Shown here piece by piece: positions 7,416 to 16,244 of a stretch of DNA of 24,210 nt. Made by a program: the position numbers and the translations under genes. This DNA comes from CAYYAQ01 sp964469555 (GTDB lineage Bacteria; Planctomycetota; UBA1135; UBA2386). The notes under the pieces were generated by a model. It made no database searches, was not told the DNA's origin, and saw only the letters and a program-made list of their open reading frames with translations. Position 1 is the stretch's first letter, and each line of letters begins with the position of its first letter. The stretch spans positions 1-24,210 of the forward strand of contig CAYYAQ010000075.1 of assembly GCA_964469555.1 (NCBI GenBank). Direction: 5' to 3'.

Positions 7416-9934
7416 TCAGTAGTTCAGCAAGGCGTCGGTGCCGCGACCGGCCATCCCGGCGAATTCGTTGGAACGACGGCGAGTGAGGCCGCCGAACAAC
7501 GGCTCGAAGTCGATCCGGAACGTCGTGTCGTCCTGGATGATGTCGAACGTCAGGCCCATGGTGATCACCCAGTCGTGGTCGCGTCGGATCAACATCGCGG
7601 CGTAATAGAGCTGTTCGCTCTGCTGGAGGTCGTACGCGCCGCTGCCGAGCAGGCTCCAGCGACCGAACAGGTTCGTGCTCACGCCGTAGAGCGCGGCGCC
7701 GTCGACCTGGTAGTCCGTTCGGTAACCGGCGTGCCAGTGACAGCCGAGAACTTCTCCGAAACGAGTCACCGCGTTGAACGTGCGTAGCCGGTCGTTGCGC
7801 CAGCTGTGTTCCCCCTCGATGAGGAAGCTCAAGTTCTCGACGGGGAGCCACTCGGGATGCGGTCGCCAGATCAACTCGTACTCGCTGAGTCCCAACAGTT
7901 CGCCACCGTTGTCGCGCCCCGAGATTGGAAAAAAGTTCTGCGCCAGGTCGATGAACAGGAATTCCCGCGTCTTGCCCTTCGGTCGGTCCTCCTCTGCTTC
8001 GTGGCCCCGGTACATCTCGCGGGGATCGAAAGGATTTCGATACGTGGAACGCGGCTTCGAGCCGGAGGTCTTCTGGAACCGGTTCAACAGACCTACGCGG
8101 ATCACCCCGTTCTCATTGAGGCTGTCGACCTGGTCGAACTGATAGAAGTCCATCATTCGCCCGTCGACTTGATACAGGTGTCCGACCGACACACTCGGGT
8201 AGATCGAGTGTCGGACCGTCTGCGTGTTTCCCTCGGCGTCCGTGGACTTGAAAGATCGCGCGAAACGCGTCACGACCGACACGCCCGCGTCCAACGCCCA
8301 GCGCTCTTGTTCCGTCCCGTTCACCGAGTTGTCGTAGTAGGTGAATCTCCCCGACGCGCGTGGCCGCACGGCGAGGGGGCCAACGTGGAACGGCGCGGCG
8401 ATTTCCAGCTCCTGGTCGAATCGGAACGTCCTATCGCTCATCAACGCCGGCATCGGCGTCGCGAACCGTGGGTCGAACCCGTGTTCGAGCACGCCAGCAC
8501 TCGTCGCCGACGTGAGCAGGATGTCCGTATTCCAGAAGGAGAACAGAGGCTGGCTGAACACGTCGTACGTCGCCAACGGCGATTCGTCGACGAAAGAAGG
8601 CGATAGCGACCGATCGTCGGCGAAGGAGTGGGTCGCCAGGTTCGTGCGCCCCGTCACGGTGAGCAACCTGTTCTCAGTCGCGTGGCGTAGGTGCAGACTC
8701 GACTCAGGCGTTTCGGCTTCTTGGTACTGGTTCAGGAAGTACTCGGAGTAGACCGCCGGATCGCTTGCTGCGTACGCCGTGATGTCGAGCCGCCAGTTCT
8801 CGTCGAGACGCACGCGGTTTTCGGAGTGGATCAGGTGTCGTTGCGAATCGTCGATCAGGGTGTTGTCGATCCGATTGACGATGTAGTGGCGATTGGGGCC
8901 ACGGTCGTTGTTCATGAAGAACGCCGTCGTCCGCCCTTCGTACAGATTGCCAGCCCGGTACTTGAGCTCTCCGTCGATCGGGAAACCTCGCGTTTCGACA
9001 TAACCGAGACCGACGCGCCAATCCCCGCGAAACTCGTTCGCGGAACGACCGGTGAGGAGTTCGTGGACCTTACCCCCCAAGTCGTTCCATCCGGCACCGA
9101 GGTCGATGCCGATTTCGGTGCCCATGTTGCGCGAGTACCGCGCCCGAGCGCCCTTGATCAGGACTTCGCTCTGCTCACTCGTGAAAAAGTGCGCGTTGGG
9201 CATAGGTACGGTGCGCCGACCGGAGAACGCGAGGTTGTTGCCGCGGCTGAAGACCTCGAACTCGTCGCCGCGCTCGATGATCTCGACTTCCGCTGACAAG
9301 ACCTCGAAGTGCGGCTTGCCGGCCGCGCAAGTGGTCAGCGACACGTCGCGCCCCGTGGTTCGGATGCCCTGTTTGACGAGCTTCGGGGCACGCAACACCA
9401 GAACGCGGTCGCCTTGAGTGAGAGACTTCGAAACCAATCTCATCTCCACCCCCTTCAGCACGACGCGGTTGTCGGGAATCGAGAACATCAGACTCTTCGC
9501 GGTCAGCAGCTCGACACCCGAGTCGATGATGACGATGTTCCCCTCCATGTACGCGGAGCGGAATAGCAGCAGGCGGTCTCGGTGATCGGAGGTCGCCGGT
9601 CGCGGGGATCNNNNNNNNNNGCAGAGAGCGATCGCCGCGCCCCCGGCAGATAGGCGCCGCGGCGCGGAAGGCCGCTTCCTCCCGATTCGTTCAGGCGTTC
9701 GAGTTCATCGCGGTTCACGCGGATGACGATCGACTCCGCGCGAATCCTGCGCGCGCCGAACTCGTACCAAACACCGCCGGTCATCACGACCTCGACTTCG
9801 TCGCCGGCCTTCTTGGAATCGCTGTAGCCGGACCCGTAAACGGGTTCCTTTTTCTGAACCTGCGCCCATGCCGGTTTCGAACTGATGCACAGACCGACCG
9901 CCAGCGCTCCCACCCTGATCGCCGACGGTTTCAT
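7416..9934 (-). CDS. lptD: LPS-assembly protein LptD (interrupted by an assembly gap)
   Basis: LptD is the outer-membrane beta-barrel that inserts lipopolysaccharide into the outer leaflet. The 5' part (9934 to 9621) encodes a signal peptide (MKPSAIRVGALAVGLC up to AWA, cleavage near AWA/QV) and the start of a periplasmic OstA-like domain (VVMTGGVWYEFGARRIRAESIVI). After the 10-N gap the 3' part encodes about 730 residues: more OstA-type beta sequence (YMEGNIVIIDSGVELLTAKS), then a long run of alternating polar/apolar strands with many aromatics typical of the barrel, ending DALLNY. The two parts are in different frames when the gap is counted as 10 bases, so the gap length must be a placeholder. 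The gene is probably intact. Its ATG overlaps the stop of the LptC/A-like gene (ATGA). Identification rests on domain style and operon position. Confidence 0.8.
9611..9620. other. Assembly gap (10 N) inside lptD
   Basis: Ten N bases lie inside the lptD coding region. The flanking open frames disagree by an amount that 10 bases cannot restore, so the true missing length is unknown. Confidence 0.98.
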
Positions 9935-12849
9935 TTTCTGGTCAGCACGCGCCCCTTCCAGACCTCCGCCATCTTGGTGTGGTAGTTGTAGTTCACTTGG
10001 GTGAGATGAACCTTACCGGAAGGCATCACCACGACGGCCGGTTGCTTGATTCCCTTCGCTGTTAGTGTCGTTTGCAAGAGGTCGATGCCGAGCTCATCGC
10101 AGACCCCACTCGCGTCGATCCAGCGGAACTTGACGTCGCCGGTTGCTTGGACGGACGTCACTTCACCTTTTTCCGAACGCCTCATGACCATCGATTTGCT
10201 GTCCAGCATGTACCCCTCCGGATCAATCGCGCCGCGGAGGTCGAGACCTCGAGCTTTCACGGGACCCTTGCAGCGAATCGTGCGCGGCTCCATTTCGATC
10301 ATGCCGTCGCACGCCATCATCAATCGTCCAGGCTCTCCGGATCGTCCCACGGGCAGTCCGAACACTCGAAGCACCGGCAGGTGGTCTTCGACTTTGTGAA
10401 GCGTGACGTACTGGCCGTCCCCTTCGCGGAGAAACCACACGAGGCGGGATTCGGCGTCCGTCTTGCGTCCGCGCGCGTCCAGGCTAGAGATTCTCGCAGG
10501 CTTGCCGGTCAATCGGCCTTCGGTGAACGCCGTGCCTTCGGGATCGGAACGCAGGACCAACGCGTCTCCGCGGCCTTTTCCGGTGTCGACCGTGTCACCT
10601 TCCTTGATCACGTACTCGAACGTGACGTTTCCGTCCACGAAGAGATAGCGAGAGTCCGTGCCGTCTCTGGTATGCCGAGGCAGGAAGTTCTCGAACAAGC
10701 GGCGGGCCTGTGGAGGCACGAGGAACGGCTCGGCCCGGATCTCGTCGGCGCGAAGGGTGAAGTTCACGTCACGCTTTGGCCTGGCTTTTGCCGAGCCCTT
10801 CTTCCTCTCCGGAAGAGCGAGCATGTGCAGCTCGGCACGCTGAGTGGCGCGCAGGCGCACATCCTTGTCCGAGAGCTGTTCGATGAAGATGTCGCGACCG
10901 CGCAGAAGCCCGTACTTCTTGTTCGTCGCCTCTGCCAGGTTGCCGACGAGACGGTAGGTGTCTGCCGCAGGGCGGTGGATCTCTTCGGCCTTGCCGTGGA
11001 TGCTGCCGTCTTTCGTGGTGAACTCGAGCCGGCAATCCTTGCCTTTCGCGACGAAGGACGCGGGCGTGCCATCTGGTTGGAGCCAGGCGTCGAGGGTCTG
11101 GACCTGCCACAGATGACCTTCGGTCCCCGTCAACCTGACGTCGACGTCTTCGGCGAGCGAGCTCAAGTGTACCTCTTCCGCTGTCTCCCCGCGCATTCGC
11201 ATCCTGCAGGACCCTGAACCGCTGCAGTGGAAACCGAGCGTGTCACGGTCACCGGGTTTCTTCGCCTTCACGGCGAGTCTTCGCAGCGCGTAGTGGTGAC
11301 TCGTGTCCGGACTGTTCGGTCCCAGACGAAAATCGCGTACGATCACCGACTTCTTTCCGACTGCGACGGGCCGCTGCTGCAACACGAAGCCCTGGTTGCC
11401 GCTCGCGTTGATTTCCGCGGACGTCACGCGCACTTCGCCCCGTCCGTGGAGGATGACGTCGTCGCGTAGTTCCTCGAGGTTGCTTCGGAGGAGAGTGATT
11501 CCGCGGCTCGACGAGATCTTCAGGCCGTCCTTTGGCGAGTCGATCTCGACCTGTCCGTCGAACAGGATCAGCTGATCGAATTCCTCGGGGATGCCACCCG
11601 GGATGCCGTAGCTGTTCAGGAAGAAACCGTGTTGTCGACCGATCTCGACCGCGTGAACCTTGCCCACGCACGTATAGGTATTGGTCTTCCCCCCCACCAC
11701 GTGCTTCATCACGGGCGCCAGCCCCGCGTCCCCCTCGGCGGTGATCCAGAACGGGCGACCGCTCGTGTCGGGCAGCACCGTCATGTGTCGGCACGAGAGA
11801 TCGATGCTGTGCTCGTCGGTCAACCGAGCAGGCTTGCCGTGCAGGTCGATGCCGCGCCAATACATCTTCGAGCGGTCCTTGGTCTCGAATCTCGAGAGCA
11901 TGGCTCGCAGCGTTTCGCCCTTCGCGCGCAGGACCCGAACTCTCTTTGGATTCTTCTGCGATGACCGCCGCGAGATAATCTCGACGGAGTCGCGCATGGT
12001 GACGAGAATCGTCTGGGTACGGCTGTCCTCCTTGATCTGCAACGGTCCCACGGAGCGCAGCGTCATGTCATCCCCCTCGAACAGCGGATTGTGTAGAACG
12101 GTGACGTCCTTGACGCCCACGGTCTTGACTTGCACTTCGCCTTTCTCGTCGCGCGACGCGGGCACCCACGCGTCGAGTCCTTCACCCGTGATGACGAATC
12201 CGTTCTCGCCAAGGGACTCGATCCGCACTGGCTCCCGCCTGTTCGGTGTCCAGAGGCGGATCATGCCCTCGGTGTTGATCGCGTGCGCGTGGCCGACGGC
12301 GAAAGTCGTGTTGCGAAGGTCCCCAGCCGAACCCGAAGTGTAGACGACGTTCCAGAACTCCATCAGCTTGTCGTCTGCAATCTGGGAGACCTGGTTCTCG
12401 TCACGGCTCAGCTCGATCAGCGCCGTACCTGCCGTCATCGTCGCGGTCTTGATCGGCTTGGGATCAGTGGGGTCCAAGTGGTCGATCTTGAAGAAGTTGA
12501 CCGTGACATCTTCGAGCGCGAGACGACTGCCCGCCTCGGTTCGGCTGTTCTTTGCGTGCAACTCGTAGATCGGGACGAGCCGGAACGAGCCGGACGGCAG
12601 CTTGACGCGTTGGCTCTTGGGGATGCGGATTTCGCCACCGGGTTTGGCGACGATCGCGGAGCCGGCGTCGTTCTTGGTTGGAATCGGGATTCCAGGCCCC
12701 TGCTTTCCTCGGTCCTTCGGTTTCAGCGCTGGCTTTTTCGTCTCGCCGGATCCGTTCGCGGAGGCCGCCTTTTCGGGGTCGACCAGTAGGTAGAGGGTGA
12801 TGAACCCACCTGCGAGCAGAAATACGAAGATCAGGATCTTCTTGATCAT
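9931..12849 (-). CDS. Giant membrane-anchored LptC/LptA-like (OstA-type) LPS-transport bridge protein
   Basis: This 972-residue protein sits exactly where E. coli has lptC-lptA, between kdsC and (here) lptD. It begins with one membrane segment (MIKKILIFVFLLAGGFITLY, residues 1-20). A Pro/Lys-rich linker (about 25-85) and a long all-beta periplasmic part follow. An LptC-like region is plausible near 90-230. Further on, OstA-style segments recur, for example LHGKPARLTDEHSIDL (336-351), LTGKPARISS (780-789) and VVMPSGKVHLTQ (940-951). LptC (about 190 residues) and LptA (about 180) are much smaller. I infer one polypeptide that anchors in the inner membrane and spans the periplasm toward LptD. 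The ATG at 12849 overlaps the kdsC stop (ATGA). An in-frame start 11 codons upstream would add only basic residues inside kdsC. The lptB ATPase and lptFG are not in the window. Confidence 0.72.
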   Translation of the reverse strand: MIKKILIFVFLLAGGFITLYLLVDPEKAASANGSGETKKPALKPKDRGKQGPGIPIPTKNDAGSAIVAKPGGEIRIPKSQRVKLPSGSFRLVPIYELHAKNSRTEAGSRLALEDVTVNFFKIDHLDPTDPKPIKTATMTAGTALIELSRDENQVSQIADDKLMEFWNVVYTSGSAGDLRNTTFAVGHAHAINTEGMIRLWTPNRREPVRIESLGENGFVITGEGLDAWVPASRDEKGEVQVKTVGVKDVTVLHNPLFEGDDMTLRSVGPLQIKEDSRTQTILVTMRDSVEIISRRSSQKNPKRVRVLRAKGETLRAMLSRFETKDRSKMYWRGIDLHGKPARLTDEHSIDLSCRHMTVLPDTSGRPFWITAEGDAGLAPVMKHVVGGKTNTYTCVGKVHAVEIGRQHGFFLNSYGIPGGIPEEFDQLILFDGQVEIDSPKDGLKISSSRGITLLRSNLEELRDDVILHGRGEVRVTSAEINASGNQGFVLQQRPVAVGKKSVIVRDFRLGPNSPDTSHHYALRRLAVKAKKPGDRDTLGFHCSGSGSCRMRMRGETAEEVHLSSLAEDVDVRLTGTEGHLWQVQTLDAWLQPDGTPASFVAKGKDCRLEFTTKDGSIHGKAEEIHRPAADTYRLVGNLAEATNKKYGLLRGRDIFIEQLSDKDVRLRATQRAELHMLALPERKKGSAKARPKRDVNFTLRADEIRAEPFLVPPQARRLFENFLPRHTRDGTDSRYLFVDGNVTFEYVIKEGDTVDTGKGRGDALVLRSDPEGTAFTEGRLTGKPARISSLDARGRKTDAESRLVWFLREGDGQYVTLHKVEDHLPVLRVFGLPVGRSGEPGRLMMACDGMIEMEPRTIRCKGPVKARGLDLRGAIDPEGYMLDSKSMVMRRSEKGEVTSVQATGDVKFRWIDASGVCDELGIDLLQTTLTAKGIKQPAVVVMPSGKVHLTQVNYNYHTKMAEVWKGRVLTRK

Positions 12850-13376
12850 CCGCGACCGTCCGATGCCACGACGCCGTCCCACAGACCGTTCGCTTTCAGG
12901 ATCAGTTCGACGATTTCGCGCATTGCTCCCTGACCTCCGGGAGTCTCGGTCACGTAGTGGACTCGTTCTTTGACTTCCGGTCGGGCATTCGCAACCGAGG
13001 CGGCGAATCCGACGGCGGCGAGGACCGGAAGATCCAACAGGTCATCGCCGACGTAGGCGATCTCGTCCATGTCGAGACCGCGCCGCTGAGCGATCTCCAT
13101 GACTACAGGCAGTTTGTCCAGGTGGCCGAGGTGGACCTCTTCGATTCTCAGCTCGGTCGCTCGGTGTTGCGCCGGGGGGCTGTCGCGACCGGAGAGAAAA
13201 CCAGACCCGAATCCGGCCCGGTGCCAGTACGTGTAGGCGGCGCCGTCGAAGACGTGAAAGACCTTGCTCTCGTTTCCCTCGTGGTCGAAGTGGAGGCGAC
13301 CGTCGGTCAACACGCCATCGACGTCGGTCAACAGGAAACGGATGCGGTTCAGCCGTTCGTTCGTCGGCGCGGTCAT
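12846..13376 (-). CDS. kdsC: 3-deoxy-D-manno-octulosonate 8-phosphate phosphatase KdsC
   Basis: KdsC is a cytoplasmic HAD-family phosphatase that removes phosphate from Kdo-8-phosphate, giving Kdo for the LPS core. The 176 residues are close to the family length (E. coli 188). HAD motif I reads LLTDVDGVLTDG with Asp18 and Asp20, motif II is LSGRDS (61-66), Lys88 fits the conserved motif III lysine, and motif IV is YVGDDLLDLPVL (108-119). The C-terminal GGQGAMREIVELIL (147-160) matches the KdsC-type GGxGAxRE tail, which separates it from other small HAD phosphatases. Both ends overlap neighbours by ATGA: its start with the kdsD stop, and its stop with the giant LptC/A-like gene. This is the same gene order as in E. 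coli (kdsD-kdsC-lptC). Confidence 0.94.
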   Translation of the reverse strand: MTAPTNERLNRIRFLLTDVDGVLTDGRLHFDHEGNESKVFHVFDGAAYTYWHRAGFGSGFLSGRDSPPAQHRATELRIEEVHLGHLDKLPVVMEIAQRRGLDMDEIAYVGDDLLDLPVLAAVGFAASVANARPEVKERVHYVTETPGGQGAMREIVELILKANGLWDGVVASDGRG

Positions 13377-14341
13377 CCGATTTTGAGGTCCAGAAGGTCC
13401 TGCACATCGAGCAGTCCGATCAACAGACCGTCGCCGTCGACGACCGGCATCTGGTCGATCCGGTGGTTGTGAAGGTATGCCAGCGCCTCGAGCGCAAACG
13501 TCTCCGGCGACATGGACTTGGGATTGGCAGTCATGACTTCTTTGATGGGGATGTCGCGGATCGCGTCGCGCCCGGCCTCGACCAGTCGGCGGAGGTCTCC
13601 ATCGGTGAAGAACCCGACCAGTATTCCATTGTCATCGATGATGCTCGTGGCGCCGGGTCGACCCGGGGTCTTGCTCATCACGGTGATCGCTTCGAGCAGG
13701 CACGCGCCCGACCCGACAGACGGATTGCGTTCGTCTCGCCGCATCAACTCGCCGACCTTCATCAGCCTGCGGCCAAGGTCCCCACCGGGGTGGAATCTCG
13801 CGAACTCTTCCGGACCGAACTTCCGCCCATCCATCACGACGAGCGCGAGCGCATCGGCGAGCACGAGCATCGCGGTGGTGGACGCGGTCGGCGCGAGGCC
13901 GAAGGTGCCGGCCTCCTCGATCGGGCCGAGTTCGAGCACGAGATCCGAGTGCCGACCGAGCGTCGAGTCGGCGCTCTGCGTGACCGAGATGACCGGCACG
14001 TTGGCGGCCTTCACCGGGGCGAGGAGCCGCAGCACTTCCTCGGTCTCGCCGGACTTCGAGAAGGTGAGCAGGACGTCGCCGTTCACGACGCGCCCGAGGT
14101 CGCCGTGCACTGCTTCGGCTGGGTGGAGGAAGATCGAGGGGGTGCCGGTCGACGAGAACGTCGCGGACGCCTTCTCGGCGATGATTCCCGCCTTGCCCAT
14201 GCCTGCGGTGACCGTCCTCCCGGAGAGTTCGAGAATCATGTCGACGGCAGTGACGAAGTCGTCGTTGAGCCCTTGCGCAACCCAGGCGACGACTTCCGCC
14301 TCCTGCTTGATGATCAGCTTCGCCAGTTCGATCCGGTCCAT
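13373..14341 (-). CDS. kdsD: Arabinose-5-phosphate isomerase KdsD
   Basis: KdsD interconverts ribulose-5-phosphate and arabinose-5-phosphate, the first committed step toward Kdo. The 322-residue protein has an N-terminal SIS domain and two C-terminal CBS domains. SIS motifs include TAGMGKAG (45-52), STGTPSIFLHPAEAVHGDLG (64-83), FSKSGETEE (94-102) and GLAPTASTTA (148-157), followed by FHPGGDLGRRL (183-193). CBS sequence starts near GELMRRDE (197) and VMTANPKSMSPE (269-280). All of these match KdsD/GutQ closely. I chose ATG 14341; an in-frame GTG at 14362 would add seven residues and cannot be excluded. GutQ is a paralogue with the same reaction, but the kdsC neighbour makes KdsD the better name. 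It is the first gene of the operon, so its promoter should lie in the gap before scpA. Confidence 0.95.
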   Translation of the reverse strand: MDRIELAKLIIKQEAEVVAWVAQGLNDDFVTAVDMILELSGRTVTAGMGKAGIIAEKASATFSSTGTPSIFLHPAEAVHGDLGRVVNGDVLLTFSKSGETEEVLRLLAPVKAANVPVISVTQSADSTLGRHSDLVLELGPIEEAGTFGLAPTASTTAMLVLADALALVVMDGRKFGPEEFARFHPGGDLGRRLMKVGELMRRDERNPSVGSGACLLEAITVMSKTPGRPGATSIIDDNGILVGFFTDGDLRRLVEAGRDAIRDIPIKEVMTANPKSMSPETFALEALAYLHNHRIDQMPVVDGDGLLIGLLDVQDLLDLKIG

Positions 14342-14454
14342 CGGGCTCAGGGAGATTAGCACCTGGCGCAGCCGATGGGAGCACCCGACCCACTTTGGGC
14401 GCGAACTTGTGTGCTCGCCGATTACACTGTCGCCAGGATGGTGACGAACAGGCG
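14342..14454. promoter_or_regulatory. Divergent intergenic region kdsD / scpA
   Basis: About 110 bases separate the kdsD and scpA starts and should hold promoters for the LPS operon and for scpA. A -10-like TACACT (14423-14428, plus strand) and, on the minus strand, TGTAAT nearly overlap, but neither has a good -35 partner at a standard distance. The assignment rests on gene orientation. Confidence 0.35.
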
Positions 14455-15279
14455 ATGAACTACAGGGTGGAACTTCCGGTGTTCTCGGGGCCGATGGATC
14501 TTCTGCTGCACCTGGTCAGGCAGCAGGAAGTGGATATCCACGACGTCAGGATCGCGTTGGTGCTCGACCAATACCTCGCGCACGTCGACGTGCTGGAGGC
14601 CCTGGATCTAGGCGATTTAGGCGATTTCGTCGTGATGGCGAGCACGTTGATGGAGATCAAGTCCAAGGAACTGCTGCCCCGCGAAGAGGTCGATCTCGAG
14701 CAGGAACTCAACCCCAAGGACGACCTGATCCGCCGGCTGCTCGAGTACAAGCGCTACCGGGACATTTCGCGCCGGTTGGCCGGGATGATGAAGCGGCGGG
14801 GCCAGATGGTCGAACCGGTCGTCTCGGTGCCGAAGGGCCTCCTCAACGGCGACTCCGAAAAGGGCTTCGACCTGGGCTCGATCGAGATCTGGGACCTGAC
14901 GGATGCGTTCGCGCGCCTGCTGGAAGAGACGGGCATCGACAAGGAGCTGAGCTTCGACGTCTCCCGGCGCACCATCGACTACTACGCCGGGCAGATCCTC
15001 GAACGGGTGCGCGGCAAGGAGGACATCAACTTCATGGACTTGTTCGATCCCAGCAAGGGTCGCTACGAGCTCATCGGTGTCTTCAGTGCGATGCTCGAGA
15101 TGATGAAGCAGGGCTACCTGCGTGGTCACCAGGACGATGCGACCGGCGAGATCCGCATCTCCTTCGCTGGCCCAGACGACGCGACCGTCGGCGAGATCCT
15201 TCGTGGCTTCGACGACGAACTCGAAGAAGAACCTCTCGAATCCGTGCCCGGCACGGAACCGAAAGAAGCAACAGACTAG
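14455..15279 (+). CDS. scpA: Segregation and condensation protein A (ScpA)
   Basis: ScpA is the kleisin subunit that bridges SMC heads in the bacterial condensin. The 274-residue product has the family N-terminus YRVELPVFSGPMDLLLHLV, then the typical QQEVDIHDVRIALVLDQYL. A middle segment reads GDFVVMASTLMEIKSKELLP, followed by LIRRLLEYKRYRDISRRL. The C-terminal winged-helix region (about 195-240) includes DLFDPSKGRYELIGVFSAMLEMMKQ. I start at ATG 14455 because the homology begins there; an upstream in-frame TTG at 14395 would add 20 unrelated residues. No scpB follows; the next plus-strand gene is fmt, about 1 kb away. The stop codon interlocks with the stop of the minus-strand HIT-like gene through a shared CTAG. 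Confidence 0.95.
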   Translation: MNYRVELPVFSGPMDLLLHLVRQQEVDIHDVRIALVLDQYLAHVDVLEALDLGDLGDFVVMASTLMEIKSKELLPREEVDLEQELNPKDDLIRRLLEYKRYRDISRRLAGMMKRRGQMVEPVVSVPKGLLNGDSEKGFDLGSIEIWDLTDAFARLLEETGIDKELSFDVSRRTIDYYAGQILERVRGKEDINFMDLFDPSKGRYELIGVFSAMLEMMKQGYLRGHQDDATGEIRISFAGPDDATVGEILRGFDDELEEEPLESVPGTEPKEATD

Positions 15280-16097
15280 CTCCAGGGTATGCCGCCGATG
15301 CGGATAGCCTCTTCCATATCGGCGGTCGAGAGTCGTTCGAACACCGCGGGCTCGTTGCAGCACCACAGACCGGAGATCTCGGCGCTGCCTAGGGCCTGAG
15401 GGAAGAAGGGCGCGGGGACCTCGGTGTTGGATCGCGGGATGAGCCAGGCGGTCCCATCCGTGCCGATCATGTTGAATGCCTGCGGCGTGCGGCATTCGAG
15501 CAAGTTGTGGAACCCGGCTGCCCGCGCCTCGGCAGGACCTCGCACGCCGACGGCGATCACGGGGAAAGGAGGGTCTAATCGCAGCAATTCGCACCCCTCG
15601 AATTGCTCCGACGAGAGGAAAGCGAGAGACGCGTCGATCTCCGATTTCGGCAACTCGCGCAGGAAGGAGGACGTGATCCCGGCGAGGTGGATGTGGCTCC
15701 GCGTCACCGAACCGGCAGCACCCATGCTGTTGACCATGGTGGTCCCCGCCACGGAGTCCTCCATCGCGAACGCCACCTGGAGCATGGCCAGAGTGGGTTC
15801 CCGACACCGCTCCGTGGACCACAGCAACGCCTGTTGCTCGCAGAACGGGAACCGGTTCGGGGTCAGCGCCATTCCGGGTGCCCGCCACGTGGTCTCGACC
15901 GCGAGGATTTGATCCGCGCGGCTGGTCTGAAAAGCAGGCCGGTCCGCGCCGGGCATGCCGTGCCGCGCGGTCCGCCGGGGAAGCGACAGCACCTCGACCG
16001 GCGCACCGAAGACACTCCGCTGTGACCGGCCAGCTGGCTCGAAAGGCACCTGCTGAACCAGCGCGAAGGGATTGTCGGGAATCGGAGGGGTCGTCAT
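15276..16097 (-). CDS. GalT / Ap4A-phosphorylase-like HIT-superfamily protein
   Basis: This 273-residue protein looks like a nucleotidyltransferase or phosphorylase of the GalT/Ap4A-phosphorylase branch of the HIT superfamily, which handles nucleoside diphosphate compounds. The N-terminal half has ALTPNRFPFCEQQALLW (77-93), like the 'pNxyPf' segment of GalT. It then has VNSMGAAGSVTRSHIHLAG (122-140), comparable to GalT's NxGAxxGxSxxHPHxQ, with the paired histidines at 135 and 137. The Gln that normally lies two residues after the nucleophilic His is Ala here. The C-terminal half (FNMIGTDGTAWLIPRS, then PQALGSAEISGLW) resembles the Ap4A phosphorylase tail. The substrate cannot be stated. ATG 16097 is preferred; longer versions would run into the divergent promoter region. 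I am fairly sure of the superfamily but not of the reaction. Confidence 0.6.
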   Translation of the reverse strand: MTTPPIPDNPFALVQQVPFEPAGRSQRSVFGAPVEVLSLPRRTARHGMPGADRPAFQTSRADQILAVETTWRAPGMALTPNRFPFCEQQALLWSTERCREPTLAMLQVAFAMEDSVAGTTMVNSMGAAGSVTRSHIHLAGITSSFLRELPKSEIDASLAFLSSEQFEGCELLRLDPPFPVIAVGVRGPAEARAAGFHNLLECRTPQAFNMIGTDGTAWLIPRSNTEVPAPFFPQALGSAEISGLWCCNEPAVFERLSTADMEEAIRIGGIPWS

Positions 16098-16244
16098 GAA
16101 CGGTCCATCACAGTCGGGTCCAGAACACGAGAGAAGGCCGTTTCGTGGGAAACCTGAATCACTCCGCAGCCTTGCCCTGGGGTGAGCCCTTCCTCCATAC
16201 TCTGGCGGCACGCCACCCCCCCCTTTCCCCTGTCCGAACACAGT
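16098..16244 (+). promoter_or_regulatory. Divergent promoter region upstream of fmt, with a sigma70-like promoter
   Basis: A -35-like TTGCCC (16172-16177) and a -10-like CATACT (16196-16201) are 18 bases apart, each matching 4 of 6 consensus bases. Transcription from here would start near 16208, giving a leader of roughly 37 bases before TTG 16245. The leader contains a C8 run (16216-16223) followed by TTTCCCC. If this promoter is real it argues against the GTG start at 16182. The other side of the region should serve the HIT-like gene. Confidence 0.4.

Noticed and set aside
10072..11217. A 381-codon plus-strand open frame opposite the giant LptC/A-like gene.
   Set aside because: No motifs are recognisable and the minus strand carries a consistent all-beta protein with operon overlaps at both ends.
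14438..14458. A six-codon frame (MVTNRR) whose stop overlaps the scpA start.
   Set aside because: It could be a leader peptide but has no distinctive content such as repeated regulatory codons, and such short overlaps are common by chance.
15279..15888. A long minus-strand open frame across scpA and into the HIT-like gene.
   Set aside because: It is antisense to scpA, Arg/Pro-rich and has no family match. The scpA and HIT-like frames have clear motifs.
16182..16244. GTG 16182 as the start of fmt.
   Set aside because: The extra 21 residues do not match Fmt, include sequence from a C-rich tract, and overlap a promoter-like pair.
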